Origin: an uncultured Saprospiraceae bacterium
Lineage (GTDB): Bacteria > Bacteroidota > Bacteroidia > Chitinophagales > Saprospiraceae
Direction of reading: 5' to 3'
Assembly: GCA_938016265.1 (NCBI GenBank)
Contig: CALLWB010000033.1
Span: 1 to 54,314 of the forward strand
Length of the DNA stretch: 54,314 nt
How positions within the stretch are numbered: position 1 is the stretch's first letter; every line of letters starts with the position of its first letter. Position numbers and translations under genes: made by a program. The notes beneath the pieces are model-generated. The model ran no database searches, was not told the DNA's origin, and worked only from the letters and a program-made list of their open reading frames with translations. Positions 25,001 through 31,928 of this stretch are shown here, in pieces.

Positions 25001-27296
25001 CAATAGCAATGTTCAGTGGAATTTAGCACCACCTTCAGGGACGACCTTGCCATTAGGCATCACCACGTTACCAAATTTCTGTATGAGTGGTTATACTACG
25101 ACTCCTCAAGTAATGGTCATAAAATGGTTGGCAGTAGACGGCACCATGTGCACAGATACCCTCGAATTTGACTGTCCACCACCGCCACCACCAATTGATT
25201 GCGCAGATTTCATAAAAGATACCATCACCTGTAACCCCGACGGCACCTTCAATTTTAACTTTGCAATATCAAACTACAGTGGTCAGACGATCAATGCAGT
25301 AAATCTGCACACCTTTGCTCCCTCAGGGATCACGATCACTCCGAATCCTATTGGCTTGGGTACTGTTCCGCATTTGAATTCATCACTAATGCAAACGGTG
25401 AATATAAGTGGACCGGATGCCATACCTGGAGCGACTATTTGCTTCAAGTATACTGTTCACGAGTATGACGCAGCCGGCAATCCACTGTTTTGCTGTACGC
25501 CAAATGGGACAATTTGTATAACGCTGCCGAATTGCTGTTGTGATGAGGATCAGAGTATCGTAACGAATGGTTCCTTCACAGGTGGATTGGCACCTTGGAT
25601 TCCTTTTGCAGGATCACCTCAGCACCAAGCAGCGGTAGGTTGTGATGCCTTAGGTAGTGCACAAATGTGGGGTAATCAAGTCGTGGGAGAAGCGATTCAG
25701 CAAAACATGACATTTATTGCTGGCCAAACTTACCAGGTATCTTACTGTGCAAAATGGTGGAACAATAATCCCGCTTTACCTCCTGTGGTTCGATTGAAGA
25801 TGAGAGCTGCCACTGCAACTGGGGCAACTACCTTCACCGCGTGTCCAGCAGGCGATTGTGAGATCGTGGACATCAGTCCTGATTTGACTGTTCCATTCCA
25901 GACTTTTTGCTTTGACTGGACGCCAGCCAATAATTATTCAAGAGTAATTATCCAACCGGAAAACAACTTTGCTGTAAATGATGGGAATTTTGTTTCCTGG
26001 TTGCATGTGGATGATGTGTGTATTCAGCCAACAGACGTTGTAGTGCCCTGTGAAATGGATGCAAATGATGACTTTATTACTGTAAACCCATTGCAATCAA
26101 CGCTGATAAATATTCTGCTGAATGATGTTGGCAGTTCTAGTGCTTGTCCAGTAGATCCATGCTCAGTTACAATAATAACTCCACCCTTAAATGGATCGGT
26201 ATTTTTAGGCGGGGCTCCTGGTTGTCAGGTGGCTTACTCTCCAAACCCGGGCGCTTTCGGAACTGATTGTTTTGAATATAGTGTTTGCGATGCTTGTGGT
26301 TGTTGTGATACTGCACGAGTGTGCATTAAAATAAACAACAAACCAATTGCAGTCGATGACTCTGTGGATCTTCCAGCTGGTACAGCAACTCCGCTATATC
26401 CAATAGCGAATGACGCTGATCCAGATGGACCTCTTGACCCTTGCGATATCCAGATAATCACCCAGCCAGCAAATGGTATTCTTATTCTTGGTGATGCGCC
26501 TGCTTGTGGACTTACTTATCTTCCGCACAATGGTTTCGAAGGAACGGATTCGTTTGAATACGGGATTTGTGATTCACTTGATCTTTGTGATAGTGCATTA
26601 GTAAATATCGTTGTACATCCCTGGATTGCTGATGTTGGTGTAGAGGTGTTGTTGGAAGGTCCTTACGATGCGACCACAGGGTTGATGAATGACGACTTGC
26701 GAATCGCTGGGCTTATTCCTCAGGAAGAACCTTATACAATGCTAGGATATGAACGAGGAGCAGCACAAGGAGGGGAAATGTTTGACCCCTTGGTGCTCGG
26801 GCAAACTGGGCCAAGCGCAATTGTAGATTGGGTATTGATAGAGCTCAGGTCTGCTACGGATCCCGAACATATTTTAACCACTCAAGCTGGGTTGATACAA
26901 AGAGATGGCCGGGTGATAAGTGCTAAAGGAGAATACCCGATGAAAGTGAGAATGCCTGCAATCGAACCAGTCGAATATTTGGTATCAGTGCGGCATAGAA
27001 ATCATTTGAGTGTTATCTCTCCACAGATTTGTGTTTGTTGTAATGGGATTTGTAGCAATGGATTTAGTCAATTGAATATCCCAGGACAAACAGAAGTCGC
27101 TCCGGGGGTTTATGCGATGACTGCAGGAGATGCAACTGGCAATGATGAGGTAGAATCCGGTGACCGATCTATGATCTGGAATGATCGAAATTCGGCAGGA
27201 TACATGGAGTCAGATGTTGATATGAATGGTGTCGTAGAATCTGGAGACCGTTCCATAGCCTGGAATAATAGAAATAAAATGGCGCAAATGCCATAA
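22041..27296 (+). CDS. Giant multidomain secreted surface protein with C-terminal dockerin-like module
   Basis: A 1751-residue protein. Signal peptide about 1-36 (the ATG at 22071 is an alternative start). An N-terminal beta domain to about 215 is followed by an SdrD-B-like domain at about 222-320 (GVKFNDLNGNGAWDPFEPEL). Two tandem copies of a Cys-rich unit of about 364 residues follow (323-686 and 687-1050). Then come another beta domain, a CBM-like jelly-roll (about 1170-1330, NGSFTGG...WLHVDDVCI) and two cadherin/Ig-like domains (about 1335-1530). The C-terminal module at about 1531-1690 contains VDWVLIELR and HRNH, and two EF-hand-like repeats lie at 1696-1751. No T9SS or IPTL signal ends it. 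It is probably a surface adhesin or carbohydrate-binding scaffold. Confidence 0.88.
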   Translation: MKKLYSKIFIMKSLQLQILIASLFFCLLGSIDVNAQACREDTIVLNTGYDPLTGMSIPAGTADSRWRVIADPDPSTVEPRPAWAIVPHPAWAPALPNTSWVSSYPTNTNNTNGGYTFEYCFCMEPGLQNPEIHFGLRADDYATVFFNGALIGNTPNPGFNTPMPTPFSIVNPFLFAQGGKNCLQIVNTNAFGVAMGFDLQGFATANSLTMLQDTCCNDGGRITGVKFNDLNGNGAWDPFEPELPGWDIVLTNGTSVWNTTTDASGYYYFNALLPGTYTVSEINQPGWTQTFPAGATHTVSLGMGDLATNINFGNYSGPPPSVCDKADYSIFPAAQPNVDCCWRLNIDNGMLDYFTSLSLVGQGGVTLSYNPGSISPGWTDIASGANFVQLAPPTTYVPTGSTPGLIQFCVGNITSSPQEVFLNWYGPGGDIECIDTLVLNCPPMPAPCAYTENDAIICDQGQPVLEFSLYNPPAAAWDIEAFTINVVSGGSVTPTFFTTTPIAAGSVGGPFQSSVTGIPGSTICYTVTVYNADPNDDPNALRCTTDTICLQIPYCDPCGGISTSVQGNIQDCCWSINLTNSYAPGYFYGVETEILTPGVYFSSIVNPPGSGWTYNTSTPYSTSNVQWNLAPPSGAALPMGTTSLPSFCLDGFTTAPQVMLVKWLAIDGTVCTDTLEFDCPPPPINVCDSTDMGYYPVAQPNDDCCWIIDTYNGMPNYFTALELEGLGGVTISYNPADINPMWTDNSFGPNFVQLVPAAPLTYAPTGPTPGLIEFCVGNVTTSPQQVILKWYGPNFTVECTDTLTIDCDPPIPPCAYTVNDTIICEQGLSILEFSIHNPTTATWDVESFMINTISGGTVTPAYFTTAPITPGSTAGPFQTTLTGTPGTNYCYTVTVHEDDIAVNPNAACCTTDTTCLIIPECDPCERVSASVQGNVQDCCWSINLNNGYAPGYFYGIETEILTPGVYFSSIINPPGSGWTFNTSTPYSNSNVQWNLAPPSGTTLPLGITTLPNFCMSGYTTTPQVMVIKWLAVDGTMCTDTLEFDCPPPPPPIDCADFIKDTITCNPDGTFNFNFAISNYSGQTINAVNLHTFAPSGITITPNPIGLGTVPHLNSSLMQTVNISGPDAIPGATICFKYTVHEYDAAGNPLFCCTPNGTICITLPNCCCDEDQSIVTNGSFTGGLAPWIPFAGSPQHQAAVGCDALGSAQMWGNQVVGEAIQQNMTFIAGQTYQVSYCAKWWNNNPALPPVVRLKMRAATATGATTFTACPAGDCEIVDISPDLTVPFQTFCFDWTPANNYSRVIIQPENNFAVNDGNFVSWLHVDDVCIQPTDVVVPCEMDANDDFITVNPLQSTLINILLNDVGSSSACPVDPCSVTIITPPLNGSVFLGGAPGCQVAYSPNPGAFGTDCFEYSVCDACGCCDTARVCIKINNKPIAVDDSVDLPAGTATPLYPIANDADPDGPLDPCDIQIITQPANGILILGDAPACGLTYLPHNGFEGTDSFEYGICDSLDLCDSALVNIVVHPWIADVGVEVLLEGPYDATTGLMNDDLRIAGLIPQEEPYTMLGYERGAAQGGEMFDPLVLGQTGPSAIVDWVLIELRSATDPEHILTTQAGLIQRDGRVISAKGEYPMKVRMPAIEPVEYLVSVRHRNHLSVISPQICVCCNGICSNGFSQLNIPGQTEVAPGVYAMTAGDATGNDEVESGDRSMIWNDRNSAGYMESDVDMNGVVESGDRSIAWNNRNKMAQMP
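23007..25190 (+). repeat. In-gene tandem duplication, two units of about 1.09 kb
   Basis: Unit 1 begins at 23007 (CDKADYSIFPAAQPN) and unit 2 at 24099 (CDSTDMGYYPVAQPN), a period of 1092 bp or 364 codons. Both units run through the same landmarks in the same order: FCVGN, PCAYT, DCCWSIN and EILTPGVYFSS. Protein identity is high by eye, while codons differ throughout. The duplication is therefore not very recent. Confidence 0.85.
26631..27293 (+). other. C-terminal surface module: VDWVL/HRNH domain plus dockerin-like repeats
   Basis: This is the coding segment for residues 1531-1751. The first part has LEGPYD, EEPYTMLGYE, VDWVLIELR, a DGRV turn and HRNHLSVIS. The last part has two EF-hand-like loops, DATGNDEVESGDRSMIWNDR and DVDMNGVVESGDRSIAWNNR, with acidic or amide residues at positions 1, 3, 5 and 12. 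That matches the calcium-loop spacing of type I dockerins. The same architecture ends the esterase-like protein at 48687. Confidence 0.7.
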
Positions 27297-27320
27297 ATGA
27301 ATTTGGATTGAACAATAGAG

Positions 27321-27357
27321 AAGGCCAGGGGTGTTAAACGAACACGCCTGTTGCCTT
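27321..27357 (+). promoter_or_regulatory. Hairpin between giant protein gene and T9SS cargo gene
   Basis: AAGGC, CAGG and GTGTT (27321-27335) pair with AACAC, CCTG and GCCTT (27341-27357). There is one G-G mismatch, a two-base bulge and loop AAACG. No T run follows, so it is more likely an mRNA-stability, attenuation or partial-termination element in the operon than a full terminator. Confidence 0.55.
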
Positions 27358-27389
27358 CCAATTTTCAAAAAATATTAAACGTTTAAAAA

Positions 27390-28271
27390 ATGAATAATCT
27401 AAAATATTTGCTGGCAGTTTTGTTGGTTTGGACAACTGTAAGTGTCACTTCGGCCTCTGTCCATGTTTGTATTGCCAATCAGGAAATAAATGGAGACGAA
27501 TTGTCTTTTGATTTATTTCTTTCTACAGAAGCGGAAGGAGAAGTTGCTTATTTGTCCAACTCCGATTTTGTTTTCACCTTAGAGGGGGTTGATTTGGAGG
27601 GCCTCACTTTTACGAAAGTAAGTACAGAAGGTATGTTTGATAAAGGGTATTGCGAATTGACATCCAGCCTGCATACTGACGGTGGAGCATTGACAACAAT
27701 GATCGATGTGCAAAAACCCTATTTCGACAATACACAAACCGCAATAGTCGGTAACCTTCTGGTTGTTAATGTATATGGTCTTACAATCAATACTGAGCAG
27801 GATTTGAAAACGCGAGGTGCCAGAATAGACCACAGACAAGCCACGCACCGACTTGGTCGATTTAAGGTTTCAGGGATTGCAAATCCCCTTTCCAAGATAA
27901 AGTTTTCAGCATCTAGTGGTCTAAAAACCAAAATGTTTGGACACGATGTATTGGATGCTAATCTCCGCACAAAAGGATTGGAATGGAAAGAATGTACTGC
28001 TAGGAAGCCAATGAGTCAGGCTGGTGATATCGGTGATTTCGAACTTGTTTTGTCTCCTAATCCAACAGCAGATAAGGTGCAAATTTCAATAATTGGCGCT
28101 GAGGAAAAAGACCACAACTACCATGTGTACTCAATGGAGGGGCGCAATTTCGCAAGTGGTGTTTTGACGCATAGTAATTCTAATATATTGAATTTGGAGG
28201 CCGCACCAAGTGGTGTATATCTATTGAAAGTAGAAGGTCAACAAGCAGTTTATAAAGTAGTTAAACAATAA
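27390..28271 (+). CDS. T9SS-sorted protein with beta-rich, possibly cohesin-like domain
   Basis: A 293-residue exported protein. Signal peptide about 1-22 (LAVLLVWTTVSVTSA). A single beta-rich domain at about 23-190 contains FDLFLSTEAEGEVAYLSNSD, FVFTLEGV and RLGRFKVSG. The C-terminal type A T9SS sorting domain at about 215-293 contains FELVLSPNPTADKVQISI, YSMEGR and PSGVYLLKVEG...YKVVKQ. The T9SS signal should deliver it across the outer membrane and allow surface attachment. The N-domain strand pattern recalls cohesin-like folds, and the gene directly follows one encoding a dockerin-like protein. A binding partnership is inferred, not shown. The gene lies 93 bp after the giant protein gene and before a clear terminator. 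Confidence 0.83.
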   Translation: MNNLKYLLAVLLVWTTVSVTSASVHVCIANQEINGDELSFDLFLSTEAEGEVAYLSNSDFVFTLEGVDLEGLTFTKVSTEGMFDKGYCELTSSLHTDGGALTTMIDVQKPYFDNTQTAIVGNLLVVNVYGLTINTEQDLKTRGARIDHRQATHRLGRFKVSGIANPLSKIKFSASSGLKTKMFGHDVLDANLRTKGLEWKECTARKPMSQAGDIGDFELVLSPNPTADKVQISIIGAEEKDHNYHVYSMEGRNFASGVLTHSNSNILNLEAAPSGVYLLKVEGQQAVYKVVKQ

Positions 28272-28293
28272 AGGCCGCTCCCATGGAGCATTT

Positions 28294-28331
28294 AGGGTTA
28301 GTGGTTTTCAATGTGCCACTAGCCCTTTTTT
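28294..28331 (+). terminator. Intrinsic terminator of the surface-protein cluster
   Basis: An 11-bp stem (AGGGTTAGTGG 28294-28304 with CCACTAGCCCT 28316-28326, one G-T pair) is followed by T residues at 28326-28331 and a further TTTTT after one G. It closes the 21217-28271 gene set. Confidence 0.85.
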
Positions 28332-28463
28332 GTTTTTATTCCTAGGAGAAAACAGTTTTTTGAAACAAAATCTACTAAAAAAATGATTTTGTTTTGATTT
28401 TATGAATTATTTTGTTTTACTTGCAAATAATTGTTTGACTATAAACATAAAATCTAAAAGACT

Positions 28464-29006
28464 ATGAGACGCATTTGTTTGTTTTTTGCAACTATTTTGT
28501 TTTGCAGCGCAACTTTTATTAACGAAGCTATTATTGAAGACTTTAGTGTAAAGAGGACATGGACGACCTTTACTGATGTAACTGTAGGAGGAAAATCTAC
28601 CGCCATGCTCAAATACAAGAAAGATGGAATCGGTGAATTTAAAGGAGTTTTATCTGGTAATAATAATGCTGGTCTTGCACAGGCGATCAGCCCGGAACTA
28701 ACTGAGTCATTGGAAAATCATAATGGTTTTCTAATACGAGTAAAAGGAGATGGCAAATATTATCATCTAGCTCTACAAGAGCAGGCAAACGTGAAAAATG
28801 GGGTACACTATGAGTACAAATTCCCAACTCGCGCTGGGGAATGGCAAATTCTTAAGCTGCCATTTTCAAAATTTGAAGCTTCGTATTTCGGTGTTCCTGT
28901 CATGGGGCAGGCAATGCAGTTAGAAACCATTAAAAATATTTCCTTTATCAATGCGCAGCAGGAAGGGAAGTTTCATTTGGAGATTGACTATATGAAATTG
29001 TACTAA
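28464..29006 (+). CDS. CIA30 family exported protein
   Basis: A 180-residue protein with a signal peptide (LFFATILFCSATFINEA) and a beta-sandwich domain of the CIA30 (NDUFAF1-like) type. Evidence is WTTFTDVTVGGKSTAMLKYK, FKGVLSGNNNAGLAQA, FLIRVKGDGKYYHLAL, WQILKLPFSKFEASYFG and IKNISFINAQQEGKFHLEID. In mitochondria the family assists complex I assembly. The bacterial members are galactose-binding-like domains of unsettled role, so a complex I link should not be assumed. The protein is predicted to be periplasmic or surface located. Its transcript probably ends at the hairpin at 29089-29126. Confidence 0.85.
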   Translation: MRRICLFFATILFCSATFINEAIIEDFSVKRTWTTFTDVTVGGKSTAMLKYKKDGIGEFKGVLSGNNNAGLAQAISPELTESLENHNGFLIRVKGDGKYYHLALQEQANVKNGVHYEYKFPTRAGEWQILKLPFSKFEASYFGVPVMGQAMQLETIKNISFINAQQEGKFHLEIDYMKLY

Positions 29007-29088
29007 GATTGGACTGCTCGGCAGTCTTGCTAATCGTAGACTGTTCTTGTTTGGAAATTCAATTCATTCTCATTATATATATTTGCGT

Positions 29089-29126
29089 AATACGCCTTTC
29101 ACAAGATTGTGGGAGGCGTATTTTTG
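29089..29126 (+). terminator. Intrinsic terminator after CIA30 gene
   Basis: AATACGCCT (29089-29097) pairs with AGGCGTATT (29114-29122), with an inner CACA/TGTG pairing, and runs into TTTTT at 29121-29125. The left arm also allows read-out in the other direction. Confidence 0.75.
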
Positions 29127-29299
29127 TTTGTGCTACTTATTATCCTTGCGCGATTACTTGCTTAGGGTTTTATTGGTCGCTAGACAGGTCTACTTTTTCT
29201 CGTCTAACTAAAGCACACCTAATCCAGCCGTAACGATTTTTTTATTAAAATAAAAAATAGAAAAATTGCGAAATGTGCAATTCTAATTCAAAAAAATAA

Positions 29300-29319
29300 T
29301 GTCTTGCTTATGCAAGACA
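29300..29319. promoter_or_regulatory. Perfect inverted repeat TGTCTTGC-TTAT-GCAAGACA
   Basis: An 8-bp perfect inverted repeat with a 4-base spacer, about 245 bp upstream of the sigma gene. No T run follows, so a protein-binding operator or a leader hairpin is more likely than a terminator. I know of no regulator for it. Confidence 0.45.
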
Positions 29320-29564
29320 ATCAGGGGAGTATGTATTAGTAGGAATAAAAAAAAGTATTTATTTTTGAGAGAAATGAACCAAACGTAAATTTTTATGGTT
29401 GGAATAAATTAACAGACCTTATATTATGTAATCTTTAACAATAAATTGGCATAATTTTAGGAAATGGTAAGATCGGTATGCGATTTTTAAGAAATAATTA
29501 AGCAACATTCAATCAAATAAGAATATTATAATTGGCGAAAGCTGAAATTTTATACCTTTAGTCT

Positions 29565-30155
29565 GTGAAACAAAACCAACTAGACATAGAACTCCAAAAA
29601 ACACGCGTATTTGAAGAAGAATTCCTTCCTCAGATTGACGCACTCTACAACTTTGCTTTTCATTTGACTTACAATGAAGCAGATGCCAACGATTTGGTGC
29701 AAGACACCTACATGAAAGCTTTCCGATTTATTGAGAAATACGATCGGGGAACCAACGCTAAAGCCTGGTTATTCAAAATATTGAAAAATGCTTTTATTAA
29801 TCAATATCGTAAAAAAAGCAAACAACCTACCAAGGTAGATTACGAGGAAATAGTTAGTTACCATGATGAGGAAGACACCAACTACTCTAGTTATCTCGAC
29901 TTAAGAGAAGAGATATTCCAAGGGATGATGGGGGATGAAGTAACGAATGCTATCAACTCTTTACCTGTTGACTTTAAAACAGTTATTCTTCTGTGTGATA
30001 TCGAAGGATTCACCTATGAAGAAATCGCGAAAATAATTGATATTCCTATTGGTACGGTCCGATCGAGATTGCACCGTGCTCGAAATATGTTAAAAGAAAA
30101 TTTAAAAGTTTACGCTAAGTCTATGGGGTACGAAGACAAGCGAAACAAAACCTAA
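29565..30155 (+). CDS. ECF RNA polymerase sigma factor (RpoE/SigW-like)
   Basis: A 196-residue sigma factor. Region 2 includes LYNFAFHLTYNEADANDLVQ and DTYMKAFRFIEKYDRGTNAK followed by AWLFKILKN. Region 4 includes INSLPVDFKTVILLCDIEGF and TYEEIAKIIDIPIGTVRSRL. It starts at GTG 29565. A candidate promoter, TTG 29532-29534, an 18-bp gap and TACCTTTA 29553-29560, ends only 4 bp before that GTG. If it is used, the message would be nearly leaderless. The anti-sigma-like gene follows after 11 bp. This pair differs in type from the FecR-linked sigma at 14450 and suggests an envelope-stress or housekeeping ECF of the phylum. Confidence 0.92.
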   Translation: MKQNQLDIELQKTRVFEEEFLPQIDALYNFAFHLTYNEADANDLVQDTYMKAFRFIEKYDRGTNAKAWLFKILKNAFINQYRKKSKQPTKVDYEEIVSYHDEEDTNYSSYLDLREEIFQGMMGDEVTNAINSLPVDFKTVILLCDIEGFTYEEIAKIIDIPIGTVRSRLHRARNMLKENLKVYAKSMGYEDKRNKT

Positions 30156-30166
30156 AACCGCGAATT

Positions 30167-30406
30167 ATGAGTAAGCAAAACAACAACAACGACTTTTTGA
30201 ATAAAGTCGCGATGTACCTTGATGGTGCACTCTCAACCGAGCAAGAACGTGATTTGTTAGCAGAAATACGTAAAAGCCCAGAACGGCTCGAAAAGTTCAA
30301 AATTGAAAAATCCTTCCGTGAGTTTCTTAGAGACAAAGTCAACCGACGCGCAGTGTCTCCTACATTGGTGAACGCTATTAAAGAAAAAATACGCACCACA
30401 GCCTGA
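30167..30406 (+). CDS. Small anti-sigma-factor-like protein without zinc ligands
   Basis: A 79-residue soluble helical protein, 11 bp after the ECF sigma gene. VAMYLDGALSTEQERDLLAE and IRKSPERLEKFKIEKSFREF follow the pattern of the anti-sigma zinc-finger domain (YLDGELS...L..CPEC...). The usual CxxC is replaced by SPER and no histidine or cysteine is present. A role as a zinc-independent anti-sigma factor is inferred from position and pattern. It has no membrane segment, so it would act in the cytoplasm. Confidence 0.72.
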   Translation: MSKQNNNNDFLNKVAMYLDGALSTEQERDLLAEIRKSPERLEKFKIEKSFREFLRDKVNRRAVSPTLVNAIKEKIRTTA

Positions 30407-30443
30407 TCCTACTAATTCTATTTAAAATCGCGGGTTCCCGTTT

Positions 30444-31178
30444 ATGAAACCATTTCTTACTGCTGAGTGGCGTAAGTTGATATTGTTAACCTATAGTGTT
30501 TCTCCTAGTCTGGTGCAGACTTATCTGCCAGATGGACTGGTGCCAGATACTATAGATGGCAGAGCTTTCGTCAGCTTAGTGGCATTCGAATTCTGTAATA
30601 CTAAAGTTAGGGGGCTTCCTATTCCGTTTCATGTCAATTTTCCTGAAATCAATCTCCGGTGTTATGTAAAACACGGGGAAGATCGAGGCGTCCTATTTAT
30701 TAAGGAGTTTGTCCCCAGGAAATGTATTGCGTTGGTAGCCAATAAAGTCTACAACGAACCATACGAAGCAATTGGCATGACGTCTGACTCCTACTTTCGG
30801 GGAGATCAGCTGATAGTAGAACATGAGTTTAACTACGGCAATAGAGTAAACGAAATAAGGTTTATTGTTGAAAAAGAACCTGTTATACCTGACATCGCCA
30901 CAAATGATCATTTTTTCAAAGAGCATGAATGGGGCTATGGTGTCAACCACAAAAAACAATTGACTAAATATCGGGTAGAACATCCCGTTTGGAGCGTCTA
31001 TCCATTAAAAACACGGTTTCACTTGGATGTTGATTTTGGATCGCTGTATGGAGAACAGTGGGCGTTTTTGAACGCAAAGATTCCTTACAATATTCTGGTT
31101 GCGGAAGGGAGTAAAATAAAAGTCTTCCCTGGGGAGGTAATAGGAGCGCTGGCACAGAAACAGCCTCAAGGAAATTGA
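30444..31178 (+). CDS. DUF2071 (YqjF-like) family protein
   Basis: A 244-residue soluble protein. MKPFLTAEWRKLILLTYSVS, the region from LVQTYLPDGLVPDTIDGRAF to VSLVAFEF, GLPIPFHVNFPEINLRCYVK and FIKEFVPRK follow the DUF2071/YqjF family (acetoacetate-decarboxylase-like fold). An expected late segment, HPVWSVYPLKTRFHLDVDFG, is also present. The biochemical role is unknown. It starts 38 bp after the anti-sigma-like gene and could be read from the same promoter. A strong symmetric hairpin closes the unit. Confidence 0.85.
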   Translation: MKPFLTAEWRKLILLTYSVSPSLVQTYLPDGLVPDTIDGRAFVSLVAFEFCNTKVRGLPIPFHVNFPEINLRCYVKHGEDRGVLFIKEFVPRKCIALVANKVYNEPYEAIGMTSDSYFRGDQLIVEHEFNYGNRVNEIRFIVEKEPVIPDIATNDHFFKEHEWGYGVNHKKQLTKYRVEHPVWSVYPLKTRFHLDVDFGSLYGEQWAFLNAKIPYNILVAEGSKIKVFPGEVIGALAQKQPQGN

Positions 31179-31216
31179 GGAAGAATTGTTTCCGAAAACA
31201 TTAACATTAAAACAAA

Positions 31217-31255
31217 AAATAAGCTCAAACTATAAGAAATAGTTTGAGCTTATTT
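31217..31255. terminator. Bidirectional terminator between convergent genes
   Basis: A perfect 15-bp stem (31217-31231 with 31241-31255) encloses a 9-base loop. The A tract on the left provides a T run for the minus-strand gene ending at 31320. On the plus strand only TTTAT follows. Confidence 0.8.
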
Positions 31256-31319
31256 ATACCTGCATATTTGCAAAACAGCAAATTCCGTGAGGAAAAACGA
31301 TTTACAAATGAGGTGGTTT

Positions 31320-31928
31320 TTATCCTTTCAACTTTGCGTCTTTGATTTGCTGTAGCATAGGCATAAGCTGCTGTGGCTGCTTGAAACCTGGTGCTTGTTG
31401 GATGAGGTTTAACTGTTCATCCATGAAAACAATCGTAGGAAAGGCTCTAACTCCAAAAGCACTTGAAAGTTGGTGTGTTGCATTTCTACGTTTTTGACCT
31501 TTGGCCTTGTCGTAATTTGGATTTGCAAACTTCTTTCCTTTGAAGTTTATTGGTGTTTCGTGTTGTGCATTAAATTTTACCGCATAGAAGTTGGTGTTTA
31601 CATAATCTGCAACATCCTTGTTGGCGAAGGTCATTCTGTCCATCATTTTGCAAGGTCCGCACCATTCGGTATACACATCTACCATCACACGACGAGGTTG
31701 TTTTTTCTGTTTTTTCTGTAATTCTTCAAAGGATATCCAATCAATTTTCCCTTGTTCTCCTTTGTTTGGTTGCATTTGTTGTCGATTTGAAATGGGTCTT
31801 TGGTTGGTTGGAGCTACTGTTTTTACAGCAGGTTTGTTTTCTATTTTTTCTGCATTTCCTTGTTTACACGAAAAAAAAGTTCCTAAGGCAAATAAGCACA
31901 ATACAGCTAACACAATTTTATTCTTCAT
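31320..31928 (-). CDS. Thioredoxin-fold lipoprotein
   Basis: A 202-residue lipoprotein (lipobox in ALGTFFSCKQG, Cys near residue 21) with a charged, Gln/Pro-rich linker to about residue 60. A thioredoxin domain with active site YTEWCGPCKMMDRMTF and cis-Pro loop FGVRAFPTIVFMD follows. It is predicted to be a membrane-tethered periplasmic thiol-disulfide oxidoreductase of the DUF255/thioredoxin_7 kind. The inserted stretch NFKGKKFANPNYDKAKGQKR lengthens the usual domain between the second and third strands. Monocistronic and convergent with the DUF2071 gene. Confidence 0.87.
   Translation of the reverse strand: MKNKIVLAVLCLFALGTFFSCKQGNAEKIENKPAVKTVAPTNQRPISNRQQMQPNKGEQGKIDWISFEELQKKQKKQPRRVMVDVYTEWCGPCKMMDRMTFANKDVADYVNTNFYAVKFNAQHETPINFKGKKFANPNYDKAKGQKRRNATHQLSSAFGVRAFPTIVFMDEQLNLIQQAPGFKQPQQLMPMLQQIKDAKLKG

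Larger units (their letters stand above)
29007..29564. other. 558-bp gene-free region
   Basis: It contains a small hairpin directly after the CIA30 gene (GACTGC/GCAGTC, near 29010-29025), an intrinsic terminator at 29089-29126 and a perfect 8-bp inverted repeat at 29300-29319, followed by A+T-rich DNA up to the sigma gene. I saw no gene in it. The short plus-strand frame at 29009-29233 runs through the terminator and has no domain pattern. Confidence 0.5.

Noticed and set aside
22041-27296. The repetitive Cys-rich region as a CRISPR-like or non-coding repeat array
   Set aside because: The period is 1092 bp, a multiple of three, and one open frame continues throughout, so it is a protein-domain duplication.
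28464-29006. The CIA30-like protein as evidence of a complex I assembly locus
   Set aside because: It has a signal peptide and no respiratory genes nearby; the name reflects the fold family only.
29009-29233. A 74-codon plus-strand frame after the CIA30 gene
   Set aside because: It runs through a clear intrinsic terminator and its translation is Cys/aromatic-rich without domain pattern or sensible start.
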